Below are positions 1-11,272 of a stretch of 64,000 nucleotides of DNA, in pieces. Positions within the stretch are counted from its first letter, which is position 1. Every line of letters begins with the position of its first letter. Source of the DNA: Mastacembelus armatus (lineage: Eukaryota; Chordata; Actinopteri; Synbranchiformes; Mastacembelidae); assembly GCF_900324485.2 (NCBI RefSeq), contig NC_046646.1, positions 18,191,156-18,255,155 of the forward strand, written 5' to 3'. A model generated the notes under the pieces. The model had not been told where the DNA came from and made no database searches. It saw only the letters and a program-made list of their open reading frames with translations. Made by a program: the position numbers and the translations under genes.

Positions 1-3000
1 ACATGGCAAGGCCCATGCGTCAAAATAGCTGCCGTATGATAGAGACTTCTAGGTAGGCAAAGTTTGTCTTTAATCTTAAAAAGATCTTGCTCAATTATGG
101 CTCCTCCTTTGAGCCAAAGTTGCTGTTCAGCCGGTGGAGCTCTTTTCTGCATGTCTGAAAGTACTTCATGATCTATAGGCTGTTTCACTTCTTCCATGAG
201 GTAAAGGTTACATTTTCCAAACTGTCCCTGCGCTGCTGCTTTTGCTATAGCATCCGCTCTATTGTTTCCTTTAGATATTGGATCTAATTTCCTCGTATGT
301 GCGGCACATTTACAGACCGCAAGTTGCTTTGGTAACATGACAGCTTGTAATAACTCCTGCAAGAGTGGAGCATGTCTAACTGACTGTCCTCCAGCTGTCT
401 TCATTCCTCTGCGAGCCCATTGTGCAGCAAAAAAATTAAGAGTTGAAAAAGCATACTGGCTGTCTGTATAAATTGTAACACTCTTCCCCTCTGCTAGCCT
501 ACATGCTTGCGTTAAGGCTATTATTTCTGCAGCCTGTGCTGAGAAATGTGAAGGAAGTTGCCCTGCTGCACAGACATCCTGTAGTGACACTACTGCGAAC
601 CCACACATATTTTCTCCTTTGTCATTTTTAAAACAAGAACCATCTACAAACCACACGTCCCCTTCAGCTAAGGCTACATCCTTCAAATCACTACGGGGTT
701 TACATGTCTCCTCAGTGTTTGTAATACAACAGTGTGGTGTGCCTTCCTCAGCCGTGGGCAATAGTGTAGATGGATTGAGTGTAGAGCATCTTTTTATAGT
801 CAAATGTGGCTGGGACATTAGGAGCGCCATGACTGACAGATGTCTAGCTGGTGACAAAAATGACATTTTAGTTTCTGTCAGAAGTAAGTCAACTGAGTGT
901 GGGACTAGCAATGTAAGTGAATGGAAAAGTATTACTTCTGCCGAGGCTTGCACTGCCATTGCAGCGGCACACACAGCTCTGACACAGGCAGGCAAAGCAC
1001 AAGCCACAGGATCCAGCCTCTTAGAATAATAGGCTACTGGCTTCTGCTTTCCTCCTGACAACTGAGTTAGCACCGAAGTCATGAACTTCCCTTTACAATC
1101 CACAGTTTGAACAAAGGGTTTACTATAATCTGGGAGACTCAAGACAGGTGTGGTCACTAACTGTGCTTTTAACTCACAGAAAGCCTTCTCACCTTCTGGA
1201 GTCCACTTTATTTCCTGCTTCATGGCCATCGGTGTTTCATAAATCAAGTCTAACAGCGGTTGTGTTACTTGAGCATAATCTGGAATCCACTGTCGACAAT
1301 AGTTACACAGTCCTAAGAATTGCATCATCTGTTGCTTAGTGATAGGCTTACAAGCTTGTTGAATAGCTGCTTTCCTGGATTCAGTCAGGGCTCTGCCTTC
1401 TGGTGTTAATTTATGACCCAGGAATACAACTTCAGAAGTAGCCCACTGTAGCTTTTTTGGAGATGCTTTGTTACCTGTTCTTTCTAAATGTTTGAACAGT
1501 GCTATCGCCGTGTCTTTGTTATGCTGCTGAGTGTCTGATGTAATTAAAATATCGTCCACATAGGTCAAAATTTGGCTATGTGAGGGCACATGGAATGTAG
1601 ATAAGCAATTTTCCAATTCTGATACAAATATAGTGGGGCTATCAACATAACCCTGTGGCAACCTGGTGTAGGTGAGTTTCTTTCCCTCAAAGGTGAACCC
1701 AAACCATCCCTGTGAGTCCGGATGTACTGAGATAGAGAAAAAAAGCATTACTGAGATCCACAACCGTGAACCACTTCATCTCAGGTTTTATATGGTTCAA
1801 CAAAGTGTGAGGATCTGGGACACACGGGGCCCTACTTTCAACTGCTTTATTTACTTCCCTTAAGTGTTGAATCATCCTCCAACTCCTCCCATCAGCTTTT
1901 TTCACTGGGAATATAGGGGTGTTACACTGAGCCTCTGGTGCCCTCACCTGGATCCCTGCATCAAGCATCTCTTGTACCACAGGCCTGATTCCCTGAAGGG
2001 CGTCTGGTTTAAGGGGATACTGCTTTATCCTAGGTCTATAATCAGATTTGGCCTTAATAATAACTTCTGGAGCTGTAGTCATTAGGCCTACATCAGTTTT
2101 GCTTCGAGACCAGAAACTGTCAGGCACCTCAGCCAAACACGGATCTAACTCCTCCAGAAGGTAACACTCATTCTCGGTCATCCTCCCCCATGTGAGCACG
2201 GGGAGTGGCCGTTACAACCCAATTTAAGTTTTTGTAAAAACAGCTTCCCACACTATTACTAAACCAGCCTCCTTCTTCTTCATGCCAATCACAAATACTC
2301 TCAGCTTTATTCAAAAACTGCTTCAACTCCTCCCAATGCATGTCATTCGTCTTAGACACTGACAAATGAGGATTAGGTGACCATTCCATCAAGAGGCGCT
2401 TAGCTTCTGTAGGAAGACTAACAGAGCAGACTGCCTTTCCTTTCCTATCAGTATAAAGGGTCTTAAGTGTTATTCTCTGTGGCCCTAACTTCTCAAACTT
2501 CCGTACATAGTCAAAATCTGGACCTGGGGTGTGTTTATAATAGAGGGTGACATGCATCTGCTCTGGGGAGAGGCTTTCTGTGTGTGGTGGTTGAGGATCA
2601 GGCAGCAGGCGCAGGAGCTGCTCTCCTGTGCGTCCAGGGTCAGGCATGGGCAGATCTAGGGACCACCAGTAATGTGGTGCCCCTTGTTTCAGCACTACAT
2701 AAGAGGGGATCTCCTCCCCCGGGCCTATGGCTGCCATCCCGTTTGTAGTAGGTACTAGGGATATTTTTAACTTACTCAACAGATCTCTGTCCAATAAATT
2801 CACAGGACAGTTAGGACACAAAACTGCCATTACCTTTTCCTGAAAGCCAGATGCCTCATCCTCAATCACAAAACTTTGGGAGAAACTGCAAGGGGTGACC
2901 TGTCCATTTGCTGATTTTACAAAAATATTTTTATCACCTCTTGTCACGCCAGGAACTTTATCCCTCAAGACTGTTCTGTCTGCTCCTGTGTCACACAAAA

Positions 3001-5003
3001 ACTTTATTTTCACTCCATTAATTTTTAGCATTCTAATGGGCATTACCTTATTCCCTTCTGAATTATAATAAGTGTCTACAATTTCTTCAAGGTCCAGCAT
3101 TTCATCTACAGTAGGGCCTAGTCATGCTTGGGGGTTAAAGGGTCCTGGTCTCCTATACTCTTCTGATCGTCTGCCTTCATCTCTCCCTGAGCTCTGGTTC
3201 TGCTCATCACAATCACGGGCAAAGTGTCCTGGTCTACCGCAATTATAGCATACATCATCCTTCCATTTCCTATTTCCAAAGCCTCTCCCTGAGCTCCCTC
3301 TACCTCTGCCTCTTCCTCTGAATCCTCTCCTGTTGTACTGTGAAGGACCTCCTCTCCCCCTGTCACCCATGACATCCAGTAGTGCAAACACGGCAGCTTT
3401 TGATTGTTGTTCTGATTTATGTTTCTGTAAGTCTTGGGCATGCTGTGCATAATTCATTATTTGAGTCACTCCATCTGTGGGTGTATTAATATTTAGCTTT
3501 CGGATGTGGTGAGTGATGGACGGAAGAAACCCACTCAGCAAGGCCTGTTTCAGTTGTTGCTGATAGGGGGAAGCGACAGTGTCAGAGGGATCCAAACCAC
3601 TGTTTGCTTTAAACACTTCCTCTAGCCGTCCTCTATAGTCCTGCACATCCTCACTTTCTTTCTGTTTACATTGGGCAATAGCTTGGTAATCAGGAGGTTT
3701 AACAAATGCATTTTTTACTCTGTCTGTCAGTAATGCAACTTGGTTGTCTAAGACTGGATCTCCGGGGGCCAAAACCTCCCCCCCTGGAGTCCGCCCTGTA
3801 TATCCTCCCCTCACTCCTCCATATCTGTGTCCTAAAGCTTTCCTGCACACTGAGTCAATCTCCTGCCCGTCCAAATTGTAAGTTTGTCTAAGTTGTTGCA
3901 GATTTACAATCCATTGACGAACATTAGCGAAGGGGTCCCCTAGCCCTTTTACTGCATCCTCTAGCTCCTTACAAGACCACGGTCTCCTTACCAGGAGACC
4001 GTGGTCTTTTCAGGCGAGTCTTACCAGGCCTGTTATCATTCCCTACTCCAAAATGAGGGTTAGGCACCTCTATGGCTGGAAAAATGCTGGCTGGGTCAGT
4101 CAATGGTGGCCAGGGCGGCGGATCAGGACGGGGCCCCATCCTTGACCCATCGCCCTGGAGGTCCCTAAACGGACTTAATTTTAACATGGCTTCTGACCAT
4201 ACAGATTTCCTGATCTAGTGTGACTAGGACTGATTAGAGCAGGTCCAGCCGTAGGAGGCGGGGCCGCAGCTGTCCTCGCTGCCCCCGTCACAGGTGCGGC
4301 AGCCGCTGCAGCAGCCGTAGCAGCCGCAGCCGCTGCTTCTTCTTGTTGAATTAATGCTTGTGGACGCCCTACAAAATCAGCTGGGTCCTCTTGGAGGGCT
4401 GCTATGAGGGACATTTTATCTCTTCTCTTCTGCCTTCTCTTCTCAGCTTGCTCTTGCCACTTTACTGCCTCAATGAGCTGCAATTTAAATTTATCAATTT
4501 TCTTAGGTTCTACTATGGCCATTTCTGCTTTTAACTGAGTTACCAATTTATCGCATGCGCAGGTTTCCAATTTTCCAGGAAACTCATACTTTTTCTTCCA
4601 TTCTCCTAAATATCTCGCTGATCCAGGAGAATAAGTGTTCATAAATTTAGGATCCCCCATTAATTGGGGTTTACTGTTCCCCTTTCCCATAGTTGCAACT
4701 TTGGCACAAGCAAACGATCAGTCACAACAGCGCGGGGATCGTCCACTGTATCAAGCTTCTACAGGTACTAATTACCTGCGGATACAGCCGTCCACCACAC
4801 TCAACTTTTCAATTTTTACTTGTGCCCAACAAAATACACAGTTTTAATAGGTAGTGACACTGCTCTATTCAGCCGACAATAATCCGTCAACTACCATCAG
4901 TCACACGCTCTCATTCACTCACACGCTCTCATTCACTCACACATGTTTCAGTATCCCTGATACTTTCTTTTCGTCCCTGACGAATAGCGCTTTTACTTTT
5001 CAA

Positions 5004-5236
5004 GTGTCCCTGACGCTACTATGTCCCTGACATAGGTTTCGTCCCTGACGAACTTACAGCTGCTTTCTAGTGTCCCTGACACTGCTATGTCCCTGACATA
5101 GGTTTCGTCCCTGACGAACTCTGCAGCTGCTCTCTAGTGTCCCTGACACTGCTATGTCCCTGACATAGGTTTCGTCCCTGACGAACTTACAGCTGTTTTC
5201 TAGTGTCCCTGACACTGCTATGTCCCAGACATAGAA
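5004..5236. repeat. Tandem repeat, about 66-67 bp unit, 3.5 copies, in the retroviral leader
   Basis: Unit starts at 5004, 5070, 5137 and 5203 each begin GTGTCCCTGAC and contain three short TGTCCCTGAC/GTCCCTGACG sub-motifs. The array lies between the primer binding site and gag, where retroviruses keep packaging signals. A shorter repeat (about 16 bp, ACTCACACGCTCTCATTC) precedes it near 4898-4935. Whether the repeats had any role is unknown. Confidence 0.9.
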
Positions 5237-5418
5237 GTCAACGCAGCTCACCTATTTCTGCAGATACGTCTCTTGTCCGGCTTCCGTCAAGCAGCAGAAG
5301 TGAAGAGGATCTTTTCAGGCGAGTAGACACCGACCTCCCGTCGAATTCACGAGGGGACCGACTGCGCGCAGTTTTCCAGCGTCCTCGTCCTCCTCTTCAC
5401 CGTTGATGCTGTATTGGA

Positions 5419-5436
5419 AACCGGGCGGAAACACCA
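5419..5436 (-). promoter_or_regulatory. Retroviral primer binding site, tRNA-Val type
   Basis: On the + strand AACCGGGCGGAAACACCA matches the 3' end of vertebrate tRNA-Val including the CCA tail. Its complement, on the element strand, is therefore an 18-nt primer binding site. It sits 5 bp inside the LTR edge and upstream of gag, as expected. The tRNA-Val assignment is from memory of the tRNA sequence. Confidence 0.85.
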
Positions 5437-5441
5437 ATAAA

Positions 5442-5792
5442 TGTTGGTTCTAATCAAACATTTAAACAGAGACTTTCTTTTCTTTGTTCTAGGTTGAGCT
5501 CGTGACTGTTAGGAGATACAAACTTGTTGCTTATCTCCGGCTGCAGCCCCGAGCCCGCTCAGAACACTTTAATTTATATCTGGAGGTGGTTACATGGGTT
5601 CCAGGCACCGTCTCACTTTACACAATAGGGGAGAGTTAAAACATAGGTTAACTTCAGAGTTCATACAAAGTTCACATCCATAAATTTACATGTCTTGGTG
5701 ATTTGCACAGAAAACCTGGGTTTCCTCAACTATGACATGTCTGGTTACACCCTTTACATAAATCTGTCTACAAAATGACAATTCTCATAACA
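5442..5792 (-). repeat. 5' LTR of the endogenous retrovirus
   Basis: The segment starts TGTT and ends AACA, the usual TG...CA inverted ends, and lies just outside the primer binding site. On the element's strand a TATA-like ATATAAAT stretch lies near 5570, about 130 bp before the inner LTR edge, which fits a U3-R-U5 layout. The partner LTR and the second target-site copy are beyond the left edge of the window, so the boundaries rest on the terminal motif and PBS spacing (5 bp). Confidence 0.75.
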
Positions 5793-5828
5793 CAGTTAGC
5801 AATTTACAATGCCCTTATTCTAACACAG

Positions 5829-6737
5829 GGTATCCCTAGCGGTGAGAGAGTGGTGATTGGGGCAGACTTCAACAGACATGTTGGTGAGGGAAACAGAGGT
5901 GACGAGGAAGTGATGGCTAAGTTTGGTATGCAGCAGTATGGTTTAATGCCAAGAAAGAGTGCCACAGATGCAATGTGCCACAGATGCCACAGATGCTGAT
6001 GAAGTACAGAGGAGGCCAGAAGGAGCTGCACTGTGTCTTTGTACATTTGGAAAAAGCGTATGACAGGGTGCCGAGAGAGGAGCTGTGGTTTTGTATGAGG
6101 AAGTCTGGAGTGGCAGAGAAGTATGTTCGAGTGGTGCAGGATATGTATGAGAGCTGTAAGACAGTGGTGAGGTGTGCTGTAGGGGTGACAGAGGAGTTCA
6201 AGGTGGAGGTGGGACTGCACCAAGGATCGGCTTTGAGCCCCTTCTTGTTTGCTGTGGTGATAGACAGGCTGACAGATGAGGTTAGACAGGAACCTCCGTG
6301 GACCATGATGTTTGCAGATGACATAGTTATCTGTAGTGTGAGCAGGGAGCAGGTAGAGGAAAGTGTCAGGTGTGATGTGTGACAAATGAGTGTCAGCAAG
6401 AATGAAAGGAAAGGTGGACAAGACAGTTGTGATACCAGCAATGTTGTCTGGTTTAGAGACAGTGGCACTGAGAAAAAGACAGGAGGCAGAGCTGCAGGTA
6501 GCAGAGCTGAAGATGTTGAGGTTCTCTGGGAGTGACGAAGATGGATAGGATCAGGAATGAGTACATCGGAGGGACAGCTCATGTTAGATGTTTTGGAGGA
6601 AAAGCAAGGGAAGCCACATTGAGATGGTTTGGACATGTTCAGAGGAGGGACAGTGAATACATTGGTAAAAGGATGCTGAGGTTAGAGCTGCCAGGAAGGA
6701 AGCCTAGAGGAAGACCAAAGATTGTGTATAAAACGGT
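5829..6737 (+). mobile_element. RTE-like LINE remnant with internal deletion
   Basis: The left part (5829-5930) encodes an endonuclease stretch with IPSGERVVIGADF. At about 5975 the sequence jumps to reverse transcriptase with KAYDRVPREELW, then GLHQGSALSPFLF and the catalytic FADD (about 6314). After another gap comes the C-terminal FGHVQRRDSEYIG segment and GRKPRGRPK. A large internal piece is missing between endonuclease and RT, and more between FADD and the tail. The same family appears on the other strand at 34265-35300. The right end at about 6737 abuts sequence also found at 21125, which marks the element edge. The element is dead. Confidence 0.85.
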
Positions 6738-7340
6738 CAAATGAAATTGTTTAGTCAGAATAGGGTTGAGTTACAACAGTTGGGTTTTATAATTATAGTT
6801 TAGGATTACATAAGTTACAATAAATAAATAAAATTCATTTGTCTGTGCGTGTTGTTGTTTAAGCAGCTGTCAGTCTAAACGTTTATTAGTAACTGTGGAC
6901 TATGAGGCATAAAACCTGATCAACAGATGTGCTTGATATCCACAGGCTGAAAGTAAAAGAGAAAAGTGTATAGTTTTGCACCAGTAATTACTTTGATATA
7001 TTACTTTACTAAAGGACAAGTTTATCATTTTAAGGGATTTCTTAACGCAATGCACAAGTGTAAATTCCTCATCTTCAGTGTTTGTAAACCAAACAAAATA
7101 TATAATACAAAGTATATAATTTAAATGTACCCAAGTCGAAAACATGTATTTCGAAAACTAGAATTTAGAGTTGCTTCATTTTATATCCTTTTTAAGAACA
7201 CTAATCATACTATGCAATTTGTACCATTCGTTCTAATTTATGTGCAGTTTCGATACTAACAGAAATATATTTCAGTATTTTGGTGGTGAAAGTTAACAAA
7301 ATCAAATCTATCAACACATTGACAGAAACTATGAGGCAGG
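6738..7340. repeat. Duplicated OR upstream flank (copy of 21125-22990)
   Basis: From GGTCAAATGAAATTG onward this stretch matches 21125-21361 and then 22737-22990 nearly base for base. The second copy is interrupted by an L2-like LINE (21362-22736) that this copy lacks. No gene is seen here; it is the upstream region of the OR pseudogene at 7491. Confidence 0.85.
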
Positions 7341-7473
7341 TATAAATGGCAGGTCTCTGTGTAGAGCTGCACACTAGTTACTGTCTGAGGTGAGTGTGGT
7401 TACAACAGTTCCCATCAGTCAGCTGTGTTATGTTTTTTATATATTGGGTTATTTTTGCTGGTTTTTCATCTAG
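7341..7473 (+). promoter_or_regulatory. OR core promoter and 5'UTR mini-intron
   Basis: TATAAAT lies at 7341-7347, followed by the leader GGTCTCT...CTGCACAC...CTGTCTGAG shared by the array. A consensus donor GAG|GTGAGT has its GT at 7390, and a pyrimidine-rich acceptor TTTTTCATCTAG ends at 7473, giving an 84-bp predicted intron 17 bp before the ATG. The GATCATGTGAC box seen upstream of most other copies is absent. The gene behind this promoter is a pseudogene. Confidence 0.65.
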
Positions 7474-7490
7474 ATAAGAAGGTATTCATA

Positions 7491-8455
7491 ATGGCCCCAG
7501 CTGCTACCGTATCTAATGTCACATTTGTTTGCCCTACAAGATTCTATATCAGTGGATTTTCCAACATCCCTCATGTTACATATTTTTATATCTTCCTGTG
7601 TTTTCTCTATATCATGACTGTTGTTGGGAATGTTCTCCTTCTCTCAGTGATTTTTCTGGTCAAGACTCTTCATACTCCTAAATACATGATTGTGTTCAAC
7701 CTGGCTTTGACAGATTTGTGTGGCAGCACTGCTCTCATCCCAAAAGTCTTAGACACATTTTTGTTTGACAACAGATACATTGTCTATGAGGCTTGTTTAA
7801 GTTATGTGTTCTTTGTTTGGATCTTTGCAAGTGTACAGTCATGGACACTTGTCACTATGGCATATGACAGATTTATAGCAATTTGCTTCCCTTTAAGGTA
7901 CCATAGTATTGTGACTAAACCATCTATTGCTGTAATTCTGTTATTTGCATGGGTTGTTTTATTGAGTCTAATATCATGCATGGTTGAGCTACTTGATCAA
8001 CTCTCCTTCTGTGGATCTTTGGTGATACAAATCTTTTTCTGTGATCATGGAGCAGTATATCAACTGCCTTGTAATGACAAATCTTTAAATCGCAATATTG
8101 TGTTTCTTTATGTTACAATAGTTTTCCTTTTTCCTTTCATATTAATAGTACTGACTTATGTTTGCTTTGCCATAGCACTGAGCAGGATTGCATCAAGAGA
8201 GGAAAGAGTCAAAGCATTGAAAACTTGTACTTCTCACCTGATTCTTGTGGCTATTTTTTACTTACCATTTCTGGGCACCAACATAGCTGTACTGACCTCC
8301 TCCCTCCATCCGAATGCCAGGATCATAAACTCTACTTTGACACACACCATACCAGCTTTGTTGTGCTGAACTCTATCAAGAAACTTCGTAAAAACAATAG
8401 GCTGAGCAACATCATCATATCCAACAAGACGATCTCTTTCTCACTAATGTATTGA
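7491..8455 (+). pseudogene. Olfactory receptor pseudogene, TM7 deletion
   Basis: The frame opens at ATG 7491 (MAPAATVSNVTF), the start used by its relatives, and reads well through TM1-TM6 with an N-terminal NVT glycosylation site, TM3 MAYDRF and KALKTCTSH before TM6. Near 8361 about 34 bp are missing relative to 11151-11184. This removes NPIIYSLKTEE of TM7 and shifts the frame, so the main frame stops at 8369 after 292 codons. The old C-terminal tail (LNSIKKLRKNN...) continues in another frame to 8455. Without the NPxxY-type TM7 it should not make a working receptor. The tail is closest to that of the fragment at 60309-60860. Confidence 0.9.
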
Positions 8456-10078
8456 CATATCAAAAGGTGTTAAAATGCATTGTATAACACTTCACCACGT
8501 TTTTAATGGTAAGTGCTGCTTCGTTTTTTAAATTGTGGCTATATTATGGCATTATCCAGGTTTATGTGATTTGCTGTTTCATTCCCATATAATGTTTTTT
8601 TTGCAAAATATAAACAGAGTTATGAATATGTTGTGTTTCTACACCCCCCTATACTTTAGTAGTGCATGTAGTTGGCACAACAGTTATTAAGCCACAAGGG
8701 CATGAATGAAAATTCTCATTTAACTTGTAATTTAACAGAAGAATGCTTTAACATGAACTCCTGTGTCAATTTTACTGTCTCTTACTGCAGTGACGTGTGT
8801 TTCTAAATAGGAAATTAAGTTCAAATCTTTGGCTTTTCGCTTTTAGCCAACATGCAGCTCTGTTTAGCCATTTAGCACTCTCTTAAACAACTTTAGTTTG
8901 ATGTGCCTTCTGTTTAGAAACTGATTTACTTCTTGATATAGTTTTTTTGATCTGGGTCACGTTGTAAAAGTGAGGATCCAGATGTGGGCCTTGCACAGTC
9001 TTATTACACTAGTGGTAAAAATGGTGATGTAGCTGCACTGGTCTAATGAAATGATAGCCATGCTTCGTACAGATGTCCTTTTGCTGTTTATTTGTCTCTC
9101 TGTCTCTCTTCTCATCAGACACTGTGGAAACTACAAGAAATAAGGCATATAATGTTCAAAATGTGCATTTCTTGGAGTCCTTTGTCGATCTCTCATGTAA
9201 ATGTCCACTGATACACAAAGAACACATGCGACAATCCAAATCCAATGACATTTGCTATTTATACCTAACATAATTTACAAAACTGATATAAACAACATTA
9301 TAGTTACAAAAATAACAAATTTAAAGATGAATTACCGTGTGCACCCTCTTAGACCATGCAGATTAAGGACATCTTTTATCAGGCTCTGCATACCATTAGC
9401 GTTTCTCCGTGTCCATATTAGTTCAACCCATAATGCAATGGTCCCGCATACAACTCAACCAGGCCATGCCACTTGTCATGCTTCAATAGTAATTCTTTCT
9501 TAAAGAACCCTCACTTTTAAACATTTTAAGGGAAAACATTCTTTGCTTTATGCCTTGAATATCACATTCATACATTTTAGTCAAATATTTTTAAACAGTA
9601 AATGAGCTCAAACTGATATGAATTTTAACAGCAACAAATGTGCACATCTCTGGAAAACATGTCCTTGGCAGTTACAAGTGAGTTTTCCTCCCCAGTTATT
9701 ATATGACAGCTTTCCATCTCCTTTGTAAAGAAGAGAACCCAAACTCCATGTCAATACCTTGATTACGTCATAATCAAGGTTGTGATTTAACTGGACACAT
9801 TTTATAACCTTTTCATTTGCATTAGGCATGGTTATTTAACCTTATTTGGTTACCAGTGACTCTGTAAGTACAAAATAAACATTTCAATGAAGCACAAAAA
9901 ATAAGGATTTATCTATGACTCATTTGATTTGATTACACATTTTAATGTAAAAACTGTAAACATTTTCCCTTTTGAGTACAGTTTTAATATTCTTAAATGT
10001 CTCAGTGCAGTAAACTAAAATTAGTAGTTAAGACATTAACAAAAAGCACACACGTACATAAGTTCTAAATAAGACGTC
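8456..10078. repeat. Intergenic block duplicated at 60861-62440
   Basis: About 1.6 kb without a supported gene. The block matches 60861-62440 closely, with offsets drifting from about 52,371 to 52,362 through small indels. The segment from about 9740 onward also matches 38925-39290. Short open frames here are repeated in both copies but show no recognisable protein, so I leave them out. Confidence 0.85.
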
Positions 10079-10279
10079 GATCATGTGACAACTATTTCTA
10101 CTGTCCCATAATGAAAGGAAAAAAAATATATAAATGACAGGTCTCTCAGTACAACTCACTTCAGGGAGCTGCACACTTGTTACAGCTTGTTACAGCAGTT
10201 CCCATCAGTCAGGTGTGTCATCTTTTATTATATTGTGTATTTGTGTCATTTTATATATGTACATTTAGTGAAAGAAATA
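10079..10279 (+). promoter_or_regulatory. OR promoter and 5'UTR without splice donor
   Basis: GATCATGTGAC (10079-10089) lies 37 bp upstream of TATATAAAT (10127-10135), followed by the shared leader. Where other copies have CTGTCTGAG|GTGAGT this one reads ACACTTGTTACAGCTTGTTACAG, so the usual intron donor is missing, although the acceptor-like TTTAG (near 10270) remains. The leader therefore probably stays unspliced. As a side effect an open frame runs in phase from ATG 10187 into the gene. Confidence 0.65.
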
Positions 10280-11272
10280 ATGAAAGCTGCTACCATATCT
10301 AATGTCACATTTGTTCGTCCTGCAAAATTTTATCTCAGTGGATTTTCCAACATCCCTCATGTTACATATTTTTATATCTTCCTGTGTTTTGTCTATATCA
10401 TGACTGTTGTTGGGAATGTTCTCCTTCTCTCAGTGATTTTCCTGGTCAAGACTCTTCATACTCCTAAATACATGATTGTGTTCAACCTGGCTATGACAGA
10501 TTTGTGTGGGAGCACTGCTCTCATCCCAAAAGTCTTAGACACATTTTTGTCTGACAACAGATACATTGTCTATGAGGCTTGTTTAAGTTATATGTTCTTT
10601 GTTTGGTTCTTTGCAAGTGTGCAGTCATGGACACTTGTCACTATGGCATATGACAGATTTATAGCAATTTGCTTCCCTTTAAGGTACCATAGTATTGTGA
10701 CTAAACCAGCTGTTGCTGCAATGCTGTTATTTGCATGGGTTTCTATATTGAGTATAATATCATGCATGGTTGGGCTACTTGATCGTCTCTCCTTCTGTGG
10801 ATCTTTGGTGATACAAAGCTTTTACTGTGATCATGGACCAACATATCGTCTGGCTTGTAATGATAGGTCTTTAAATTACATAATAACAAGTATTATGTTT
10901 GCAGTAGTAATTTGTTTTCCTCCTATATTAATAGTACTGACATATGTTTGCATTGCCATAGCACTGAGCAGGATTGCATCAGGAGAGGAAAGACTTAAAG
11001 CATTGAAAACTTGTACTTCTCACCTGATTCTTGTGGCTGTTTTTTTCCTACCATTTCTGGGCACCAACATAGCTGTACTGACCTCCTACCTCCATCCTAA
11101 TGCCAGGATCATAAACTCTACTTTGACACACACCATACCAGCTTTGTTAAATCCTATCATATACTCTTTAAAGACAGAAGAAGTGCTGAACTCTATCAAG
11201 AAACTTTACAAAAACAATAAGCTAAGCAACATAATTGTGTCCAAAAAAGTGACCTCTTTATTTTGGAAATAA
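10280..11272 (+). CDS. Olfactory receptor, intact, 330 aa
   Basis: A rhodopsin-like GPCR for odorants, placed in the membrane of olfactory sensory neurons and expected to signal through G-olf. I take ATG 10280 (MKAATISNVTF), since the same N-terminus starts every relative. An in-frame ATG at 10187 would add 31 residues encoded by what is leader or intron in other copies. Visible features: NVT glycosite near residue 8, GN in TM1 (45-46), KTLHTPKY loop, MAYDRF at about 122-127, ECL2 cysteines in SFCGS and FYCDH, KALKTCTSH before TM6, NPIIYSLK at about 291-298. The C-terminus ends VTSLFWK instead of VTSL or VTSF, because a deletion in the 3' flank removed the ancestral stop. Closest relatives are the genes at 39484 and 62642. 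Confidence 0.9.
   Translation: MKAATISNVTFVRPAKFYLSGFSNIPHVTYFYIFLCFVYIMTVVGNVLLLSVIFLVKTLHTPKYMIVFNLAMTDLCGSTALIPKVLDTFLSDNRYIVYEACLSYMFFVWFFASVQSWTLVTMAYDRFIAICFPLRYHSIVTKPAVAAMLLFAWVSILSIISCMVGLLDRLSFCGSLVIQSFYCDHGPTYRLACNDRSLNYIITSIMFAVVICFPPILIVLTYVCIAIALSRIASGEERLKALKTCTSHLILVAVFFLPFLGTNIAVLTSYLHPNARIINSTLTHTIPALLNPIIYSLKTEEVLNSIKKLYKNNKLSNIIVSKKVTSLFWK

Larger units (their letters stand above)
1..5792 (-). mobile_element. Endogenous retrovirus (gamma/epsilon-like), 5' part, cut by window edge
   Basis: Retroviral fossil read on the minus strand. Parts in element order: a 351-bp 5' LTR (5442-5792), a tRNA-Val-type primer binding site (5419-5436), a long leader with tandem repeats, gag (about 4690 down to 3120), protease (about 3100-2200) and pol with reverse transcriptase and RNase H (about 2200 down to the window start). 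Gag begins MGKGNSK, a myristoylation-type start, is Ala/Pro-rich in the middle, and ends in one CCHC zinc knuckle (CYNCGRPGHFARDC), as in gammaretroviruses. Protease carries the DTGAD active-site motif. RNase H shows a YTDSQYA motif. The 3' part of pol, any env and the 3' LTR lie outside the window. The visible part looks broken, with a few breaks mainly in pol, so it is an old but not ancient copy. The family assignment (class I, gamma/epsilon-like) is inferred from the single zinc knuckle and protease/RT character. Confidence 0.9.

Noticed and set aside
4898-5236. CRISPR-like array of short repeats
   Set aside because: Units are contiguous tandem repeats without unique spacers, in a vertebrate retroviral leader.
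5419-5436. Match to a tRNA 3' end, possible tRNA gene
   Set aside because: Only the last 18 nt including CCA are present, with no cloverleaf, and the site lies at the primer-binding position of a retroviral fossil.
9073-9503. Small protein genes repeated at 61444-61874
   Set aside because: The frames are conserved only because the whole block is duplicated at DNA level. No domain, promoter or codon-level conservation is visible.
10187-10279. 31-codon N-terminal extension as part of the OR protein
   Set aside because: The conserved N-terminus starts at MKAATISN, and the extra codons correspond to leader or intron in other copies. Kept only as a finding.
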